From: Clitopilus passeckerianus | Lineage: Eukaryota; Basidiomycota; Agaricomycetes; Agaricales; Entolomataceae | Length of the DNA stretch: 64,000 nucleotides | Reading direction: 5' to 3' | NCBI GenBank assembly: GCA_944990035.1 | Contig: CALYLX010000066.1 | Span: 1,302,001 to 1,366,000 of the forward strand | Part shown: piece by piece, positions 24,120 through 35,872 of the stretch | How positions within the stretch are numbered: the stretch's first letter is position 1 | Layout of the letters: every line of letters starts with the position of its first letter | Program-made: the position numbers and the translations under genes | Notes under the pieces: generated by a model | Databases searched by the model: none | The model's input: the letters and a program-made list of their open reading frames with translations, nothing else | Told to the model about the DNA's origin: nothing

Positions 24120-24975
24120 GGAGGATCATGGAATACGACTTCACATTGTGGCAAACTGTCGGTTTATTACGCAATTACTTGTTTTTATTACCTTCAATAT
24201 TATTTCAAGTTTTCTGTGATATCTTCGGAAGCTGTCTGTCATCGTAATCGGCCAATCTAAGGCATGCCCGAATGGATGCAGTCAAAGTTCAAGCAGAGCT
24301 TCTTGGGCCAACATTCACGATACTGGGTCGGCCATGGCGAATAGTGCACAAGTCTCCACTGTCACAAACATTGTCCTTTTGCTCATACTTCTCTAGACCC
24401 CGTTGTGTCCTTAGCTCGCCAAGTACCATCCGTGTTATACGCAGTACTTTTCCGAAATTTCAGTAGATGAGAGCTTCTCTGCCAACATTCAGACCATTCG
24501 GGTCCTCTGGGATTTTCACCAAGTGACCGCTCGATATACCGAGAACTCTGCGGTACTTACAGCCAAGGGACAATCATCGACAATTTTCACTCGCAAGCTC
24601 ACTCCACCACACGGTCCATATCGTGCCATACCAGCTTCTAGCGCAATTGAACAGGTTTTCTGTGCATGACGACGCGCCTGATAACGCGCACCAATAACTC
24701 CGAACGACAAGCCCATGCTCGAACATAAATATCCGAACTTCAACCAATCGCATTTCGCAGGCAAGAAAGAAGCATTTCTTGGCCTCGTGATCCTGATCGC
24801 GCAACGTCTTAATTCTGCCGAAGTATATTCCATGTGAGGACTTGAGGCATTATTCGCCTCGATGCTGGGCAGCGCGTAATGTAAAAATGGCTTGTCGTAT
24901 AAAGGTATAAGAACCCTGCTTGGTGGGAGGGTAATCCTCAGTCAAACAGACACCTATCTCTTCTCTAGTATCATC
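24120..24975. other. intergenic between array copies C and D
   Basis: No gene recognised in about 0.85 kb. The promoter of copy D has TATAAA at 24898-24903, 78 bases before the ATG. Confidence 0.45.
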
Positions 24976-25800
24976 ATGAAGTTCACTGCTCTCATCGGTC
25001 TCGTCGCAGTTGCCCAAACTGCCTCTGCTCACTGTTTGTTCACCCTCTTCGGCATTTGACACAATACTCAACATATCTCTACACAGACATCTGGAACACC
25101 CTCATTGCAGGCAGCACCACCTCTTCCGCCGCCGTCAGGCAGCCAATCAACAACTCTCCCGTCACCTCTGTCACCTCCGGTGATGTTAGATGCAATGTAA
25201 GCCCAGGACAGGCCTCCCAGACCGTTTCGGTCTCTGCTGGTAGCACCATCGGCTTCAAGCTCGACAACACCCTCTACCACCAGGGTCCCGCTGCCATCTA
25301 CCTTGGCAAGGCACCCGGCTCTGTCGCCTCTTGGGACGGCTCCGGCGCCAACTGGTTCAAGATCGCAGAGTGGGGTGCAACCTTCAACCCCTTCCAGTTC
25401 ACCGACTTCAATGCTGCTCAGCTTACCACCACCATCCCTTCCAACACCCCTTCTGGCGAGGTATGTACTTATTCCCGATCGTCAAGAGAATGAGAACTCA
25501 TATAACGGTGTCATCCTTTCTAGTACCTCGTCCGTATTGAACAAGTTGGTCTCCACGTTGCTGGTGCTCCTCAGTGGTACATTTCCTGTGCTCAAATCAG
25601 CATCACCGGCGGTGGATCCGGAAACCCAGCAAAGGTTTCCATTCCAGGCTATGTCTCTGCTTCAGACCCTGGATTGACCGTCAACATCTACAACCCGGTC
25701 CCCACTTCTTACACTGTGAGTATCGTTATCGCCTATCTGGAAAGCACACAGCTCACATGCATCATTTTAGGTTCCCGGCCCCCGCCCCTGGAGAGGATAA
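24976..25800 (+). CDS. AA9 lytic polysaccharide monooxygenase, array copy D
   Basis: Four exons: 24976-25033, 25087-25460, 25524-25715, 25771-25800; about 217 residues. A signal peptide is followed by HYIWNTL; active-site segments [12 protein letters not shown] and QWYISCAQI are intact. It lacks two introns present in all the other copies, K|IAEW and the phase-1 intron before DPGLTV. It shares with copy C the intron at E|YLVRIE. The exact loss of two introns without change of the protein suggests conversion with a processed transcript, although independent losses are possible. Catalytic domain only. Confidence 0.93.
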
Positions 25801-26532
25801 GCGTTCAATTTTCAGCACTCAAAATGTATCTCCCCAATTGTATCGTTTCGAGCCGGAATGTCATTGTATCTGTGAACCATCCTGATCATCAGCTCAGCCC
25901 AATTGCAGTAAGACTACTGTATCTTTATGACAGCCTGAGTCCCGCCAGATTGACCAGGCCAAGCCCTATTAATCATGGGAAAGTTGTCTGGGCTCTGGAT
26001 GGCTGATAGGGGGACAAAGTGTAGCCAAAGTCAACGTTGAGCGTAACCGTTGCAATGCAACAGTCTTTTGAGTCCTTCTGTCCTTGTTAGTTCAAGAGTC
26101 CATAGCGAGGCATAAGTCTGAGTTCAAGCTTCATGAGAACCAGCCTCGTTCTCGCACATTGAGAATGGAGGACAAAGTGAGATGACGCCGACAATACATG
26201 AACTGATTGGCGGCCAGTAGTTTCCGGAATAGGCATTCGGCGGCATTTCGGCGCCCACCCCTCGTGATTGCCGTAGATGTTTTTCCCACACAACAATGGT
26301 GTGTTGCCAAGGTCACGCGCCCATGACATTGCGCGAGATTTGTGCGATGTGCGGATGTGCGAAAAGGGTCCAAGATGATGCCTGCTGGATGCAGAAAAAT
26401 GAGGCCACAACGTTGTCCTCTGCCACATCCAGCCCGAATTACGGCTTCCTCGTGCTCTAAGAGCCACGCCTTACGTTCTTTAAAAGTTACGCATAAGAGC
26501 TCCTGCAGCTCGTTCCATTCGTTACACTCATC
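25801..26532. other. intergenic, nothing recognised
   Basis: Seven hundred bases between the AA9 array and the first four-helix gene. Open frames are short and without family signals. Confidence 0.4.
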
Positions 26533-27278
26533 ATGAACTTCGACTTGCCAGCTGTGAGGATTGGGCTATACGCCACTCTGGTATGGGCCTTCGCTTGACT
26601 TCTAGTTGATTCACCCTGAGTCGGCCCTTAGTGTCTGTTTTCTTTCCTCTTATTCTGCCTCTGCTGCGCTAGGTTGAATTACACGAACCACATCCCCAAG
26701 GGTGACAGCCTGAATGGCGGTCATGACTTCTATGGTGCGTAAGCTACATACTTGAAAACATGCCTACGCCTAAACTCCTCTTGCAGACCCTATCATCGTC
26801 GAACTGTTGATCACCACCCTCATGGCCATGCCTTGGTGTATCTTTATGTGCGTCTCGTCGACCTTTCACACCAGGCTGCTTGGCTGATACCACCCCTCCA
26901 GTATCCTCTGTATCTATAAGCGTATGGAGAACCGCTTTATATCCACGTTCCGAGGTGAACTCATTGGGCTCGGGATTATTTGGCTTTTCTGGATCATCGG
27001 AAGCGCAATTGCCTCTGTATGTCCCTGCCACCTTTACGTCAATCCCAATTTCACTCATCACATCACAGGATAACTGGGGCAACCTTGGTTGGTGCCAGGC
27101 ATACAGCGCTTGCAGACTCCTGTCTGCTCTCGTCGCCTTCTGCTGGCTTGGCTGGATAACCCTCACCCTCATCCTCGGTATCAGCCTTCTTTTCGCCATT
27201 GCAAACAAGGCATTCCTGGAACCTCTCCATGGACGCTGGGACCCAAGGGTCAGCGTCTATGGCAAGAGCAGTGCGTGA
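26533..27278 (+). CDS. four-helix (MARVEL-like) membrane protein, family copy 1
   Basis: First of six related small membrane proteins in this window. Five exons: 26533-26580, 26632-26734, 26787-26835, 26902-27016, 27069-27278; about 174 residues. Helix 1 spans the first splice (RIGLYATLCLFSFLLFCLCCA). Helix 2 follows IIVELL, helix 3 is GLGIIWLFWIIGSAIAS, and helix 4 contains LVAFCWLGWITLTLILG. Intron phases run 0, 1, 2, 0, as in the other copies. The function of these fungal tetraspan proteins is unknown; membrane-organising or eisosome-like roles known for MARVEL proteins are a guess. It is the most diverged copy and stands apart from the rest. Confidence 0.75.
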
Positions 27279-28773
27279 AACCGAACTTCAGGCTTCCCGC
27301 TGTTGACTATATACCCGTGTATACGCACGACGACGCCGTTTCGTGTACTGTATCGATTACTCCCTGCGTGGACTGTCTTGTTAGTAACTTCGCTTTATTA
27401 TTGGACTTAATGGACTCCTTTGGTGCTTAACACGAGTCCCCTATCCACATCTCTGCCAAGCTTAGCTGTCTGCAAGAGCATCATGCTTCCATTATGATTC
27501 AGTGAAACTGTCCAAGGGCAGTATCAGGGCATGAGTCCAGGCAGCCAACTAAAGGTATAGTTGACAGAGATAAGATCTTGAATCCACCACTGGCCGATTG
27601 CCCCCACCACAATGAAATCTTTCGGTTTACCGCCAAAAAAAGTTGATCTCTTGAATTTCAACCAATCACACGACAATTCGATACACAAAGCCGCGGCTTT
27701 GCAGCTTTCTGGTTTGCTTGTCCTTTGGTACGTCGGGTAGATGATGAGTGATAGGCAGGCTTCAGCAAAGCTTTTTGATCTTTTCAATCGTGCATATGAT
27801 CCGCACCATATGCTGCTCCTGCCACCCGTCGGCTTGTGCTTCTACGAACGCAACAATACAGGATGACGGATGTCTGCTATCGCCATACTAACTGCGTAAC
27901 TTTCCATCTGCTGTTCGACGGTCGTGCGACATAGAAGCAAGTTATACGAGACATTCCTAGGATATGCCGGGCCGCCCAGACTACTTGTAAGTAGTCTGGA
28001 ATTATCATTAGCCTTTTATTCCGGTCCTCCGACGGTCGCCAGCGACAGTATAGTCACTCCGAAACGCGTTGCGCTGACTGACCCAGACCAAAATCCGTGG
28101 AGAGGCGAGGTAGATCCTCGACGGCCCTTGAGTGCCCTTTTATTTATGGGTGAGCTTGGCCATAAACCCATCCACGCAGTGATTTGCGAACGTCACTTGA
28201 GCAATTGCTGATTGACGTTATTACCTGGAATAAGTAGCACCTCCAGGCAGTCAAGCACCGTAGTTAACCCTGAAAGCGATGCCAAGGCACAATGTCCAGC
28301 TGACCTCTTATGAGTCCAACTAGGGATACCCAAACTGGACGCATTATGCCCAGTCTCGTAGCTGGAACGTTCTACGGGCGAAGGATATCTGACAGCCTGG
28401 ACCGATTAGGGGAGAAATCATGATGGATTTGTTTGCCTCGTATTCCGCGTCTCCCATCTCCCCATCTATCTACTTAACTCACTTGCATCAAAAGCCTGCC
28501 TGCCAGCGCTAACTCCCGCGATTTCGGCAGATCTGGACGTTACCATACGGCACTATTCTGTCATCAACCGGATATGTCACTGGGGAAGATACAACAGGAA
28601 ATTCCATGCCGAAGGCAGAAGTACTTATTGCTCTGAACTCGGAGTGGATGTGATTCCCCGTCTTTCTTTCCCTCGACTCGCCTCCCCTGGTCCTCGCTTC
28701 AGCGCCGTGAAGGGCATCTCGCCCCTGCCAATCCTGGAACTCGACGCAAAGGGTAGACACCTCTGAAGCAACG
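27279..28773. other. intergenic, with a short perfect palindrome
   Basis: About 1.5 kb without a recognisable gene. 27976-27999 is a perfect inverted repeat with 11-base arms and a 2-base loop (CCAGACTACTT, GT, AAGTAGTCTGG). Confidence 0.4.
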
Positions 28774-30466
28774 ATGTCGGTACCTGCTTCCCCCTTGGCT
28801 CACCCAGTCGTCCCTGGGATCGACGATACATTTGGTAGGGAGTCCGAAACTTTCTCAGATCTAACCTTGAGGCTCAAGGCTCTGAATCCTAGGCGCTTCG
28901 TTCATCGGAGTGATTATCACTGCAATGTGGGTTACTTTGGTCAGACAAGACTCGGAAACGACATGGGAACTAATGCTGGGACTTCACAGGTTGTACGGAA
29001 TCACGAACCTTCAAACCTACTTCTACTATACGAACTATCCTGTGGACCGCATCGGAAACAAGCTCATGGTAGTCCTTCACACCAGCTATGATTACTGCGC
29101 GCTCAATTCAAGAGACCCTAGGTCGCCGGAATATGGGGGCTTGACACACTCCACACTGCCCTGGGTACGTTTATGATCTTTTGATTAACTCCACACTCAG
29201 GCTGATTGAATATTAGTGTCTGTAACGATGTATCATTATGTCATAACGAACTTCTCCAACCCCAAAGCACTCCTGGACGGCCATTGGTCGTTATTCGTAA
29301 GTCCATTTCATCAAATCGGTTGTCGCCCTGCTGAAGGCGCCTTGTAGATTTCCGTTCTGGTAAACTGCATCATCGCGTTTATTGTTCATTGGTGAGCTTC
29401 AGCATGGTAGACGCATCAGTTACCGCGGCTAACCAAATTCTAGTTTCTTCCTCTACCGCATCTTCCAGCGTACGTGACCATCATGTTCCTGGTCAGCTGC
29501 TTCCCAAAACGTATTTCGATTCTCCGTAGTTTGCCCACGAAAGGCGAGGTGGTGGGTGTCTGGGCTCATCGGCCTATTGACTTTAGCACATCTGGCCTTC
29601 GGCATCGGTGAGTTCCAAGAATTTCCTAATCTTTAACCAGTCATACCGAGATATTTATAACTAGAAACGGTGGTTTTTCTCTTCATCAAGAAACAACTCG
29701 CCCGTTTGTCCGAGATCACGGTAAAGCGCACCCACCTCATCCAGTTCTGGATACGTGATCTGATACAACGGCGTCTTTTCTAGCTCTTCGCTGCTACACC
29801 ATTTGCCATCTTTGCCGTTCTTGCCGACATAGCCATCGCTGTTTCCCTTGTTGTCCTATTATCAGGGAGCCGGACCGGATTCAGAAAAACAGAAACCCTT
29901 GTTACAACACTCATTATTTATGCCATCAACAGATGTATCTTAACTTCGTGAGCTTTTCTCTTCGTCGGCCAATATGCACTAGCTCACTCTCATACATTCA
30001 GAGTTGTCGCTGTCGCCGAAGTCATTGCATTTGGAGTCTCCCCTCACAGTCTCTGGTTCCTGGCAATCGACTTTGTCGTCGGAAAATTATATGCAAACAG
30101 TCTCCTCGCAACGCTTAATAGCAGAAACTACCTTCGTGAAAACCAAGACATGAACTCTGTGCATTTGTCAGATATTGGTTTTAGCAGCGCTGGAACTGGA
30201 AGCAGATCGGTACGCCCTCTCCTACCAGTATGTTCCCCCCGACCGATACTGATCATACCTCGTCATGTTCTCTCTTCCTATTCAGCGCGATACCACTGTA
30301 AGTACCGATCGTTGTCGGGCCTCACCGTGACGCACTCACTGATCATCCTTCCATGCAGGCTCCAAAAGGCGTCGTGATAAACTTTGTACGCGAGACAAAA
30401 ACAGACGCGTCGGGGAGTACAGGGGTCTCTAATAGTTTTAAGCGGGATGATGCATTCGCGGTATAA
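28774..30466 (+). CDS. DUF6534 seven-helix membrane protein
   Basis: Member of a large basidiomycete-specific family of seven-helix proteins with GPCR-like topology; ligand and role are unknown. Thirteen exons: 28774-28834, 28893-28926, 28990-29068, 29122-29164, 29217-29296, 29348-29391, 29444-29469, 29530-29607, 29665-29720, 29784-29947, 30002-30209, 30286-30297, 30359-30466; about 330 residues, all joints in frame. Family marks: LYGITNLQTYFYYTNYPVDR, WGLDTLHTAL, VLADIAIAVSL, and near the end GKLYANSLLATLNSRNYLR. The C-terminal tail is polar. Exon 12 is only 12 bases (Arg-Asp-Thr-Thr). Confidence 0.87.
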
Positions 30467-30805
30467 ATATTATCATTTACAATGTGGCCATCGAGTGGCC
30501 CAGGGACTTTTGTACGATAAGGAGGATAGGATTCAATTGTAGACCTTAGCACTTTAACTCAGAGCATCATATCGCCGCCTCTAGGACCTTCAGACTGTCA
30601 ATCGTTGGGCAGGACTTTATATCTTCCCCTCATTGACGCTGGAATTGACGGCATCCACACTTGCCCGGCTGACCGGCCCACATTTCCTGAGATCGTCTGA
30701 CGTCATAGGATGGCCTCTTATTAAGGAATGCGGACTGTTTCTCCGAGATTTCAGAAATTTCCTCGCCTCCTCAGTTCCTGAAAAAAATCTGATACTTCTC
30801 CAATA

Positions 30806-32481
30806 ATGAACTCTAAAAACGTTGAATGGAAAGGCTACGCGTAGGTCAAATTTAATTGCCATTTTTGCGTTGAGGCTTAGGCTTTAAATAGCGTTCACGA
30901 CACGAAACACTGGGATCAATTCAAAGTCATCGACTTCCAACCGAAACAGCCCGAAGAGTATGATATCGACGTGAAGGTTGAATACTGTGGTATCTGTGGT
31001 TCGGATGTCAGTGTTAGCCAGATTGAGCCTCGGCGGCGACTCACCTTTTTCTAGCTCCATACCGTCACTGGAGGATGGGGAACGCCTATGCTCCCAGTCA
31101 TCCCTGGCCACGAAATCGCAGGTCATGTTGTTCGTGTAGGACCAAAGGTTACTTCCGTGAAAGTGGGGGATCGAGTTGGCGTTGGGTAAGCGAGCCTCGT
31201 TATTGACCTTACCGGTGATGATTGACCACTCTCCCCAGCGCCCAGATCGGGTCTTGCTTGAAATGTGACCTTTGCAAGTCTGACAACGAAAATTAGTGCG
31301 TAATAGTTTTGTTCAGCAACGTGAATGGTTCGCTTATAACAAAGATATAGCTGCCCGGAGAAGATTGACACCTATAATTCCAAGTATCCCAACGTTCGTG
31401 ATTCCTCTACGGTATTCCTATTTGCGAGTTCTAACCGTATCACAAACAGGGAGATATGACATATGGAGGATATTCCACTGCGATCCGTGCACACGAGCAA
31501 TATGTATTCCCTATCCCTGAGAAACTTGCCTTAGAACAGGCAGCTCCCATGTTCTGCGCTGGCTTGACCGTCTTCTCACCTCTCGTCAGGAATGGCTGTG
31601 GTCCTGGAAAGAAGGTCGGCGTCGTTGGTATTGGGGGTCTTGGGTGCGTTGTTCATTTCAAACCTCGGGTTCATCATAGCTAAGAATTATTGGGCAGACA
31701 CTACGCCATTCAATTCGCTCGTGCCCTCGGGGCAGACCAAGTTGTTGCGTTCTCACATTCCCCTGGGAAAAAGGACGACGCCAAAGACCTTGGTGCCACC
31801 CATTTCGTCGAGACCGGGTCAGGGAACTTCGCTGACGAATGGAAGCTGAAGCTCGACTTGATCATCGTAAGCCATTTTTGCTCTCCTCGCCAGCTAGGCT
31901 ATGTCTGATACATATATATGTGATCCCGCATTTGCAGTGCACTGTCGACGTCTCGCATGGCATTCCGCTCAACGACCTCATGCAGACATTGAACGTTCAT
32001 GGGCGTTTGATCATGGTTGCCCTGCCAGATGACGAGCTGCCTCCCCTCAACCCAATGGGTGAGCCCCCAGCTTGAGAATGCCGATCTCATATCGCCGAGT
32101 AGGGCTGATTCGCGAATCCTTCACAGCTTTGGCCTCCAACGGAGCTCTTTTTGGAGGTAGCCATGTGTAAGTCAGCTTTGCATTCAAGAAATACAGGTGT
32201 GCTGAAAGTGGGTCCTCATAGCGGAAGCAAGAAGGAGGTTCTCCAGATGCTTGATTTGGCAGTCAAGAAGGGCGTCAAGAGTGTCATCGAGGTCGTCCCC
32301 AGTAAGTCAAGCTCTATCACTCGTCACGGTGCTTTTAATTCAGAGTTCTCCTAGTGAAGCAAGTGAACGATGCCGTGCGGAGGGTGAAGAAGGGCGATGT
32401 GAGATATCGCTTTGTCCTCAAGTATGTTCGCTTCCTTCTGTCTGCATCATTTGCTGATTCCTCGACAGGGCTGATTTGTAG
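30806..32481 (+). CDS. zinc-dependent alcohol dehydrogenase, cinnamyl/ADH6-type
   Basis: Medium-chain dehydrogenase expected to interconvert aldehydes and alcohols with NADP(H) in the cytosol. In wood-decay fungi this group often acts on aromatic aldehydes. Twelve exons: 30806-30840, 30892-31006, 31055-31185, 31239-31295, 31351-31393, 31450-31643, 31698-31866, 31938-32058, 32127-32166, 32222-32301, 32355-32421, 32469-32481; about 354 residues. Catalytic zinc: Cys in CGICGSDLHT, His-Glu in PGHEIAG, and the Cys of MFCAG. Structural zinc: four Cys in [16 protein letters not shown]. The cofactor loop is GIGGLGHYAIQFA. The second intron needs the donor GTCAGT at 31007, which gives the family sequence GSDLHT. 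The last coding exon is 13 bases. Confidence 0.92.
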
Positions 32482-32805
32482 ACTTAGAAGCATGTAGAAT
32501 ATTATGAGAGATAATATAGTTCCACTTTCACCTAGTTTTTCTCGAAACTATCTTGACTGGCAGTGTGGAAAGCTTCGTGATGAAGTTGAGTTGAACTGAA
32601 AGCTTAGGCTGTTTTGGAAGTCTGAGGCGGTCCACTCGGGATGTCCGGAAGTTGCCCTTCGGCAAATACCGCAACGCTTCTTCGATCTCACAGTGTAAGC
32701 GTTTCCAGACCCGTCTAGAATAAGAAGCCCAGCATGAAGGCTGTCATTGACAATGCATTGTTCGGTATGCCGTGGCAGGAATGTACCGAGTCATGGACTT
32801 GGCAT

Positions 32806-32902
32806 GGGCGTTTAGCGCAGTGGTAGCGCGTATGCTTTGCAAGAAGCACTCCGGTGCAACGAATGTGTGTATAAGGTCCAGGGTTCAATCCCCTGAACGT
32901 CC
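32806..32902 (+). tRNA. tRNA-Ala (anticodon TGC) with a 26-base intron
   Basis: The cloverleaf folds by hand. The acceptor GGGCGTT pairs with AACGTCC, the D arm is GCGC-AGTGGTA-GCGC, and the T arm is CAGGG-TTCAATC-CCCTG. The anticodon arm TATGC-TTTGCAA-GTATA forms only when 32843-32868 is removed, a normal tRNA intron position after the base 3' of the anticodon. A run of seven T follows at 32904-32910 as the Pol III terminator. CCA is not encoded, as usual in eukaryotes. Confidence 0.88.
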
Positions 32903-33439
32903 ATTTTTTTCTTCTTCTTTGTTACGAAGACCATTGAACACAGCTGACGTTGCCCCTAGAGATGAAAATTCTCCTTGCTTCTGAGGACCTCATTCACATC
33001 ACCACGACGCTGATCTCGCTACCGATGAGTCCTCTTCAATCACCCATCACGCGACAGGCGCACCCGCAGTAAACTCTGCCTTTCTTCACACCCTTTACTT
33101 CTTAGGGAGCCCTGCCCAGACGCTTGCTCGAACGGAAGCTGTTCAGATGAAAAAAGGGCCCTAAAAGGCTAAAATCACCTGCAAGTGTCCAACGGCAGCA
33201 GGCGGCATGACCTTCTTGAATCAAGGCCCTGTGGATCTCTTACTGATACTGCTGCCAATAACGGAGGTCCCTTGCAGGGACCAAGCCAGCTTACACCACT
33301 CTCATGACGAGAACCCTTCTGAGGCTCCGTATAACGTCATAAAAATCACCCGACCCCGGTTGTTTATATACTTGGCGGACAGGACAGTTTGAGGCGATTG
33401 TTCTGCTCCGCAGTTCTACGAACCTTACGATAACGAGAG

Positions 33440-34093
33440 ATGTTTCCGTTTCAACGTGCCCGGTCTGCTCTATATGTTGTACTTGTGAGTATTTCCCTGC
33501 GTCTTCTTCTCTTCTGAAGCTTATTAGTGTTCACGGGCAGTTAATATTCTCTACAGTCCTACTAGGACTGACGGCTAAACGGGTTTATGACACGAAAACT
33601 TATATGTCTTCCTACGGTACTACATCTCTCGTTGCAAGCATCGCTTATGAAGTTGATCACGGCCATCGTTCAAAGATCCCGTTGTAGCTGAATTGCTGTC
33701 GGCCAGTATCCTCGGGATAGTTTGGTCTATATGTGGAGTCATCTTCACGTCTCGTAACGCCGTGACCCGAGGGACGATCTTCACTGAAGCTGCTTGGCTT
33801 TTCATCCTGTTCATGATGTTTGTCGTCGGGGCATCAGTGGCAGTGGTGCGTTCGGTTCCCTCCATATATCTTTTCCAGCAAGTCCTAACCTTCCCCAACA
33901 GTCATTGGAATGCTTCGAGAGATTTGAGAAATGCGGAATTGTTCAAGCGCTTCAGGGCATTGCCTGGATCTGTTGGGGCTTCACATTTGCCACCTTGGGG
34001 CTCAACGCGGCCCAAATCGTTTGGGAAGAGCGATATCGCTCTGATACCTCGCGCTCACACCAGCAGATGTCGGAGGCTCCTCAGATGACTTGA
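33440..34093 (+). CDS. four-helix (MARVEL-like) membrane protein, family copy 2
   Basis: Four exons: 33440-33484, 33541-33616, 33676-33845, 33902-34093; about 160 residues. Helices: LYVVLLIFSTVLLGLTAKRV, ELLSASILGIVWSICGVIF, WLFILFMMFVVGASVAV and GIAWICWGFTFATLGLNAAQ. The last holds the family signature AWICWG and ends NAAQIVWEERYR. Compared with copies 3-6 the third intron is absent, and exon 3 (170 bases) equals their exons of 61 and 109 bases fused exactly. The intron was therefore lost precisely. The C-terminal tail is short and polar. Confidence 0.8.
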
Positions 34094-34900
34094 AAGCGGG
34101 AGCTTTATGACAGACTTGGTGGTCAAATATAGGGTCAAATTAACGTTTTGTGACGATTGATAAAACTCATTCCTTGGTTATGATAATTTCTGTACTAATT
34201 ATTCTTTTGTTTTACAAGAACAATAACAATGCGGAAGTTCAACTCCGAACATGTGAAAACGCGTCAGACTCCAAACCAGCTTTTCCTCGTCTAAAAATCC
34301 TACGTCAGTGCGTTGATAGCCTTCGGCATTGATCCTATTGCAACATCTCCATCGTTGAACTGCATTCTAGTGGTGATACACTCCGCTCTAACCGCAACGT
34401 GAACTAGAGTGAAATGCCGTGTACCCACGGCAGAACCCCTTGCTTGGGTAAAATAGATCGGCTTGAGACTAGGGATTGATGCGCTCACGTTGGTCGGGGT
34501 TGTGTGGGATGGGGAAACGTCTGACAACATGGATTGGCATTTACAACCGATATTTGAAAGCATGGTATTATAGGACAAACTTCAAGTACATATATCCGAG
34601 TCTCCTCCCAGGGAAGGTCACCTTGACTAATATTGTATACGGTTAGGAAGACGAGGAGGGTTATCGAAGATGAAATGTAGAAGCTGAAATCTGGAAGGAA
34701 ACCTGGCGGGGTTCAAGGGTGTTAGGGGAGTGCTGTGCTTGTATTTAGTTTGGAAGAGGCAAGGTTTAGCTTAAGGCAAGCCTTCTTTAAGAATGGAATC
34801 AATGGTGAGCACCCTTTGGAGACATGGTGTGTTGGAGCGTTGTCAGGAGCAGGGGGGAAGCTTAACGTCATTGTCTCGACATGCTTAGGACTCTCGCGTT
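34094..34900. other. intergenic, nothing recognised
   Basis: AT-rich spacer between copy 2 and the helicase remnant. No supported gene. Confidence 0.35.
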
Positions 34901-34934
34901 CTGTCAAGACAGTTGAAGGCAAACAGGGTAGACT

Positions 34935-35872
34935 TTGAGCATGAAGACTGGGCCAATGCAGCTTTGGTCGTGGCCGAGGCATGTGGTTAGGGAGAAGTGG
35001 AAGAAGGCAGCTGCCCGAACACTCTGTGCAATAACTGGGATGCAACTTTTCATTCGTCAAGTGGAGGACAATAACAAAAGTGAAGCCGCTCACATTGCCT
35101 TAAAACTGTTGTTTAGGGCTCGGCACCCCAACAGAAGCCAGACGGAAATCGATGACAATTCAAGACTCAAGAGGGAGCTGCCTCGAGATGTTGAGATGGT
35201 GATAAGTATAAAGGTGGTGGCGACAAGAAACCTCGAGACAGACCTGGACATCACGAACAGAGCTCGAGACACAATTGTGAACATCATTCTTCATCCCGAG
35301 AGAGACATTGCCCCTGGCGAGAGCGTCATTGGGTTGAACCATCCTCCAATGTATGTTTCTGTCAACTTGGCAAGAACGAGGGCACCTGTGTTGGACAGTT
35401 TGGAGTTGAATGTAATTCCCGTGGGGCCTATCACGATGACATATCAACTTCAGCAGAGACTCAGCAATGGCGAAAAGTGTACACTTACGCTCTATCGTCA
35501 ACAATTTCCGCTGACGCCAGCTTATGCACACACTGACTGGTTTCACAAGGACAAACTATACCTCATGTTGTGACGGATATAGCGATACCACCGATCGGAG
35601 CGCTCTCATTGTTCAATCTGTATATCGCGCTGTCACGAAGCTCTGGACGATATACGATACAATTGTTGAGAGATTTCATGGATACATTGTGTTTGAAGGG
35701 TTGTGAACCAGAGTTGCAGACGGAAGATAATAGGTTAAAAGAAGAGAGCCCAAGGAATAAAGCATGGCCGGACGGGATGGGAACGAGACTGGAGATAGTC
35801 GAGAAGCCAAAAAGAAATTGGTTAAATCAAGAGATAGATATAAAAAGAATAGCATTAAGTACATACAAGTAA
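34935..35872 (+). pseudogene. decayed Helitron/PIF1-type helicase fragment
   Basis: The plus strand reads LPRDVEMVISIKVVATRNLETDLDITNRARDTIVNIIL, then NHPPMYVSVNLARTRAPVLDSLELNVIPVGP, then a degraded version of the AYAFTDYRSQGQT segment. After a frame change (about 35573) it reads IAIPPIGALSLFNLYIALSRSSGR. These are the C-terminal parts of the large PIF1-like helicases spread by Helitrons and related elements in agaricomycetes. The Walker A and B parts are not recognisable, and stops and frame changes interrupt it. It is a dead fragment, and the Helitron ends were not found. Confidence 0.65.

Noticed and set aside
34722..35093. 123-codon minus-strand frame
   Set aside because: It runs antisense to the helicase relic, and the sense strand carries the recognisable motifs.
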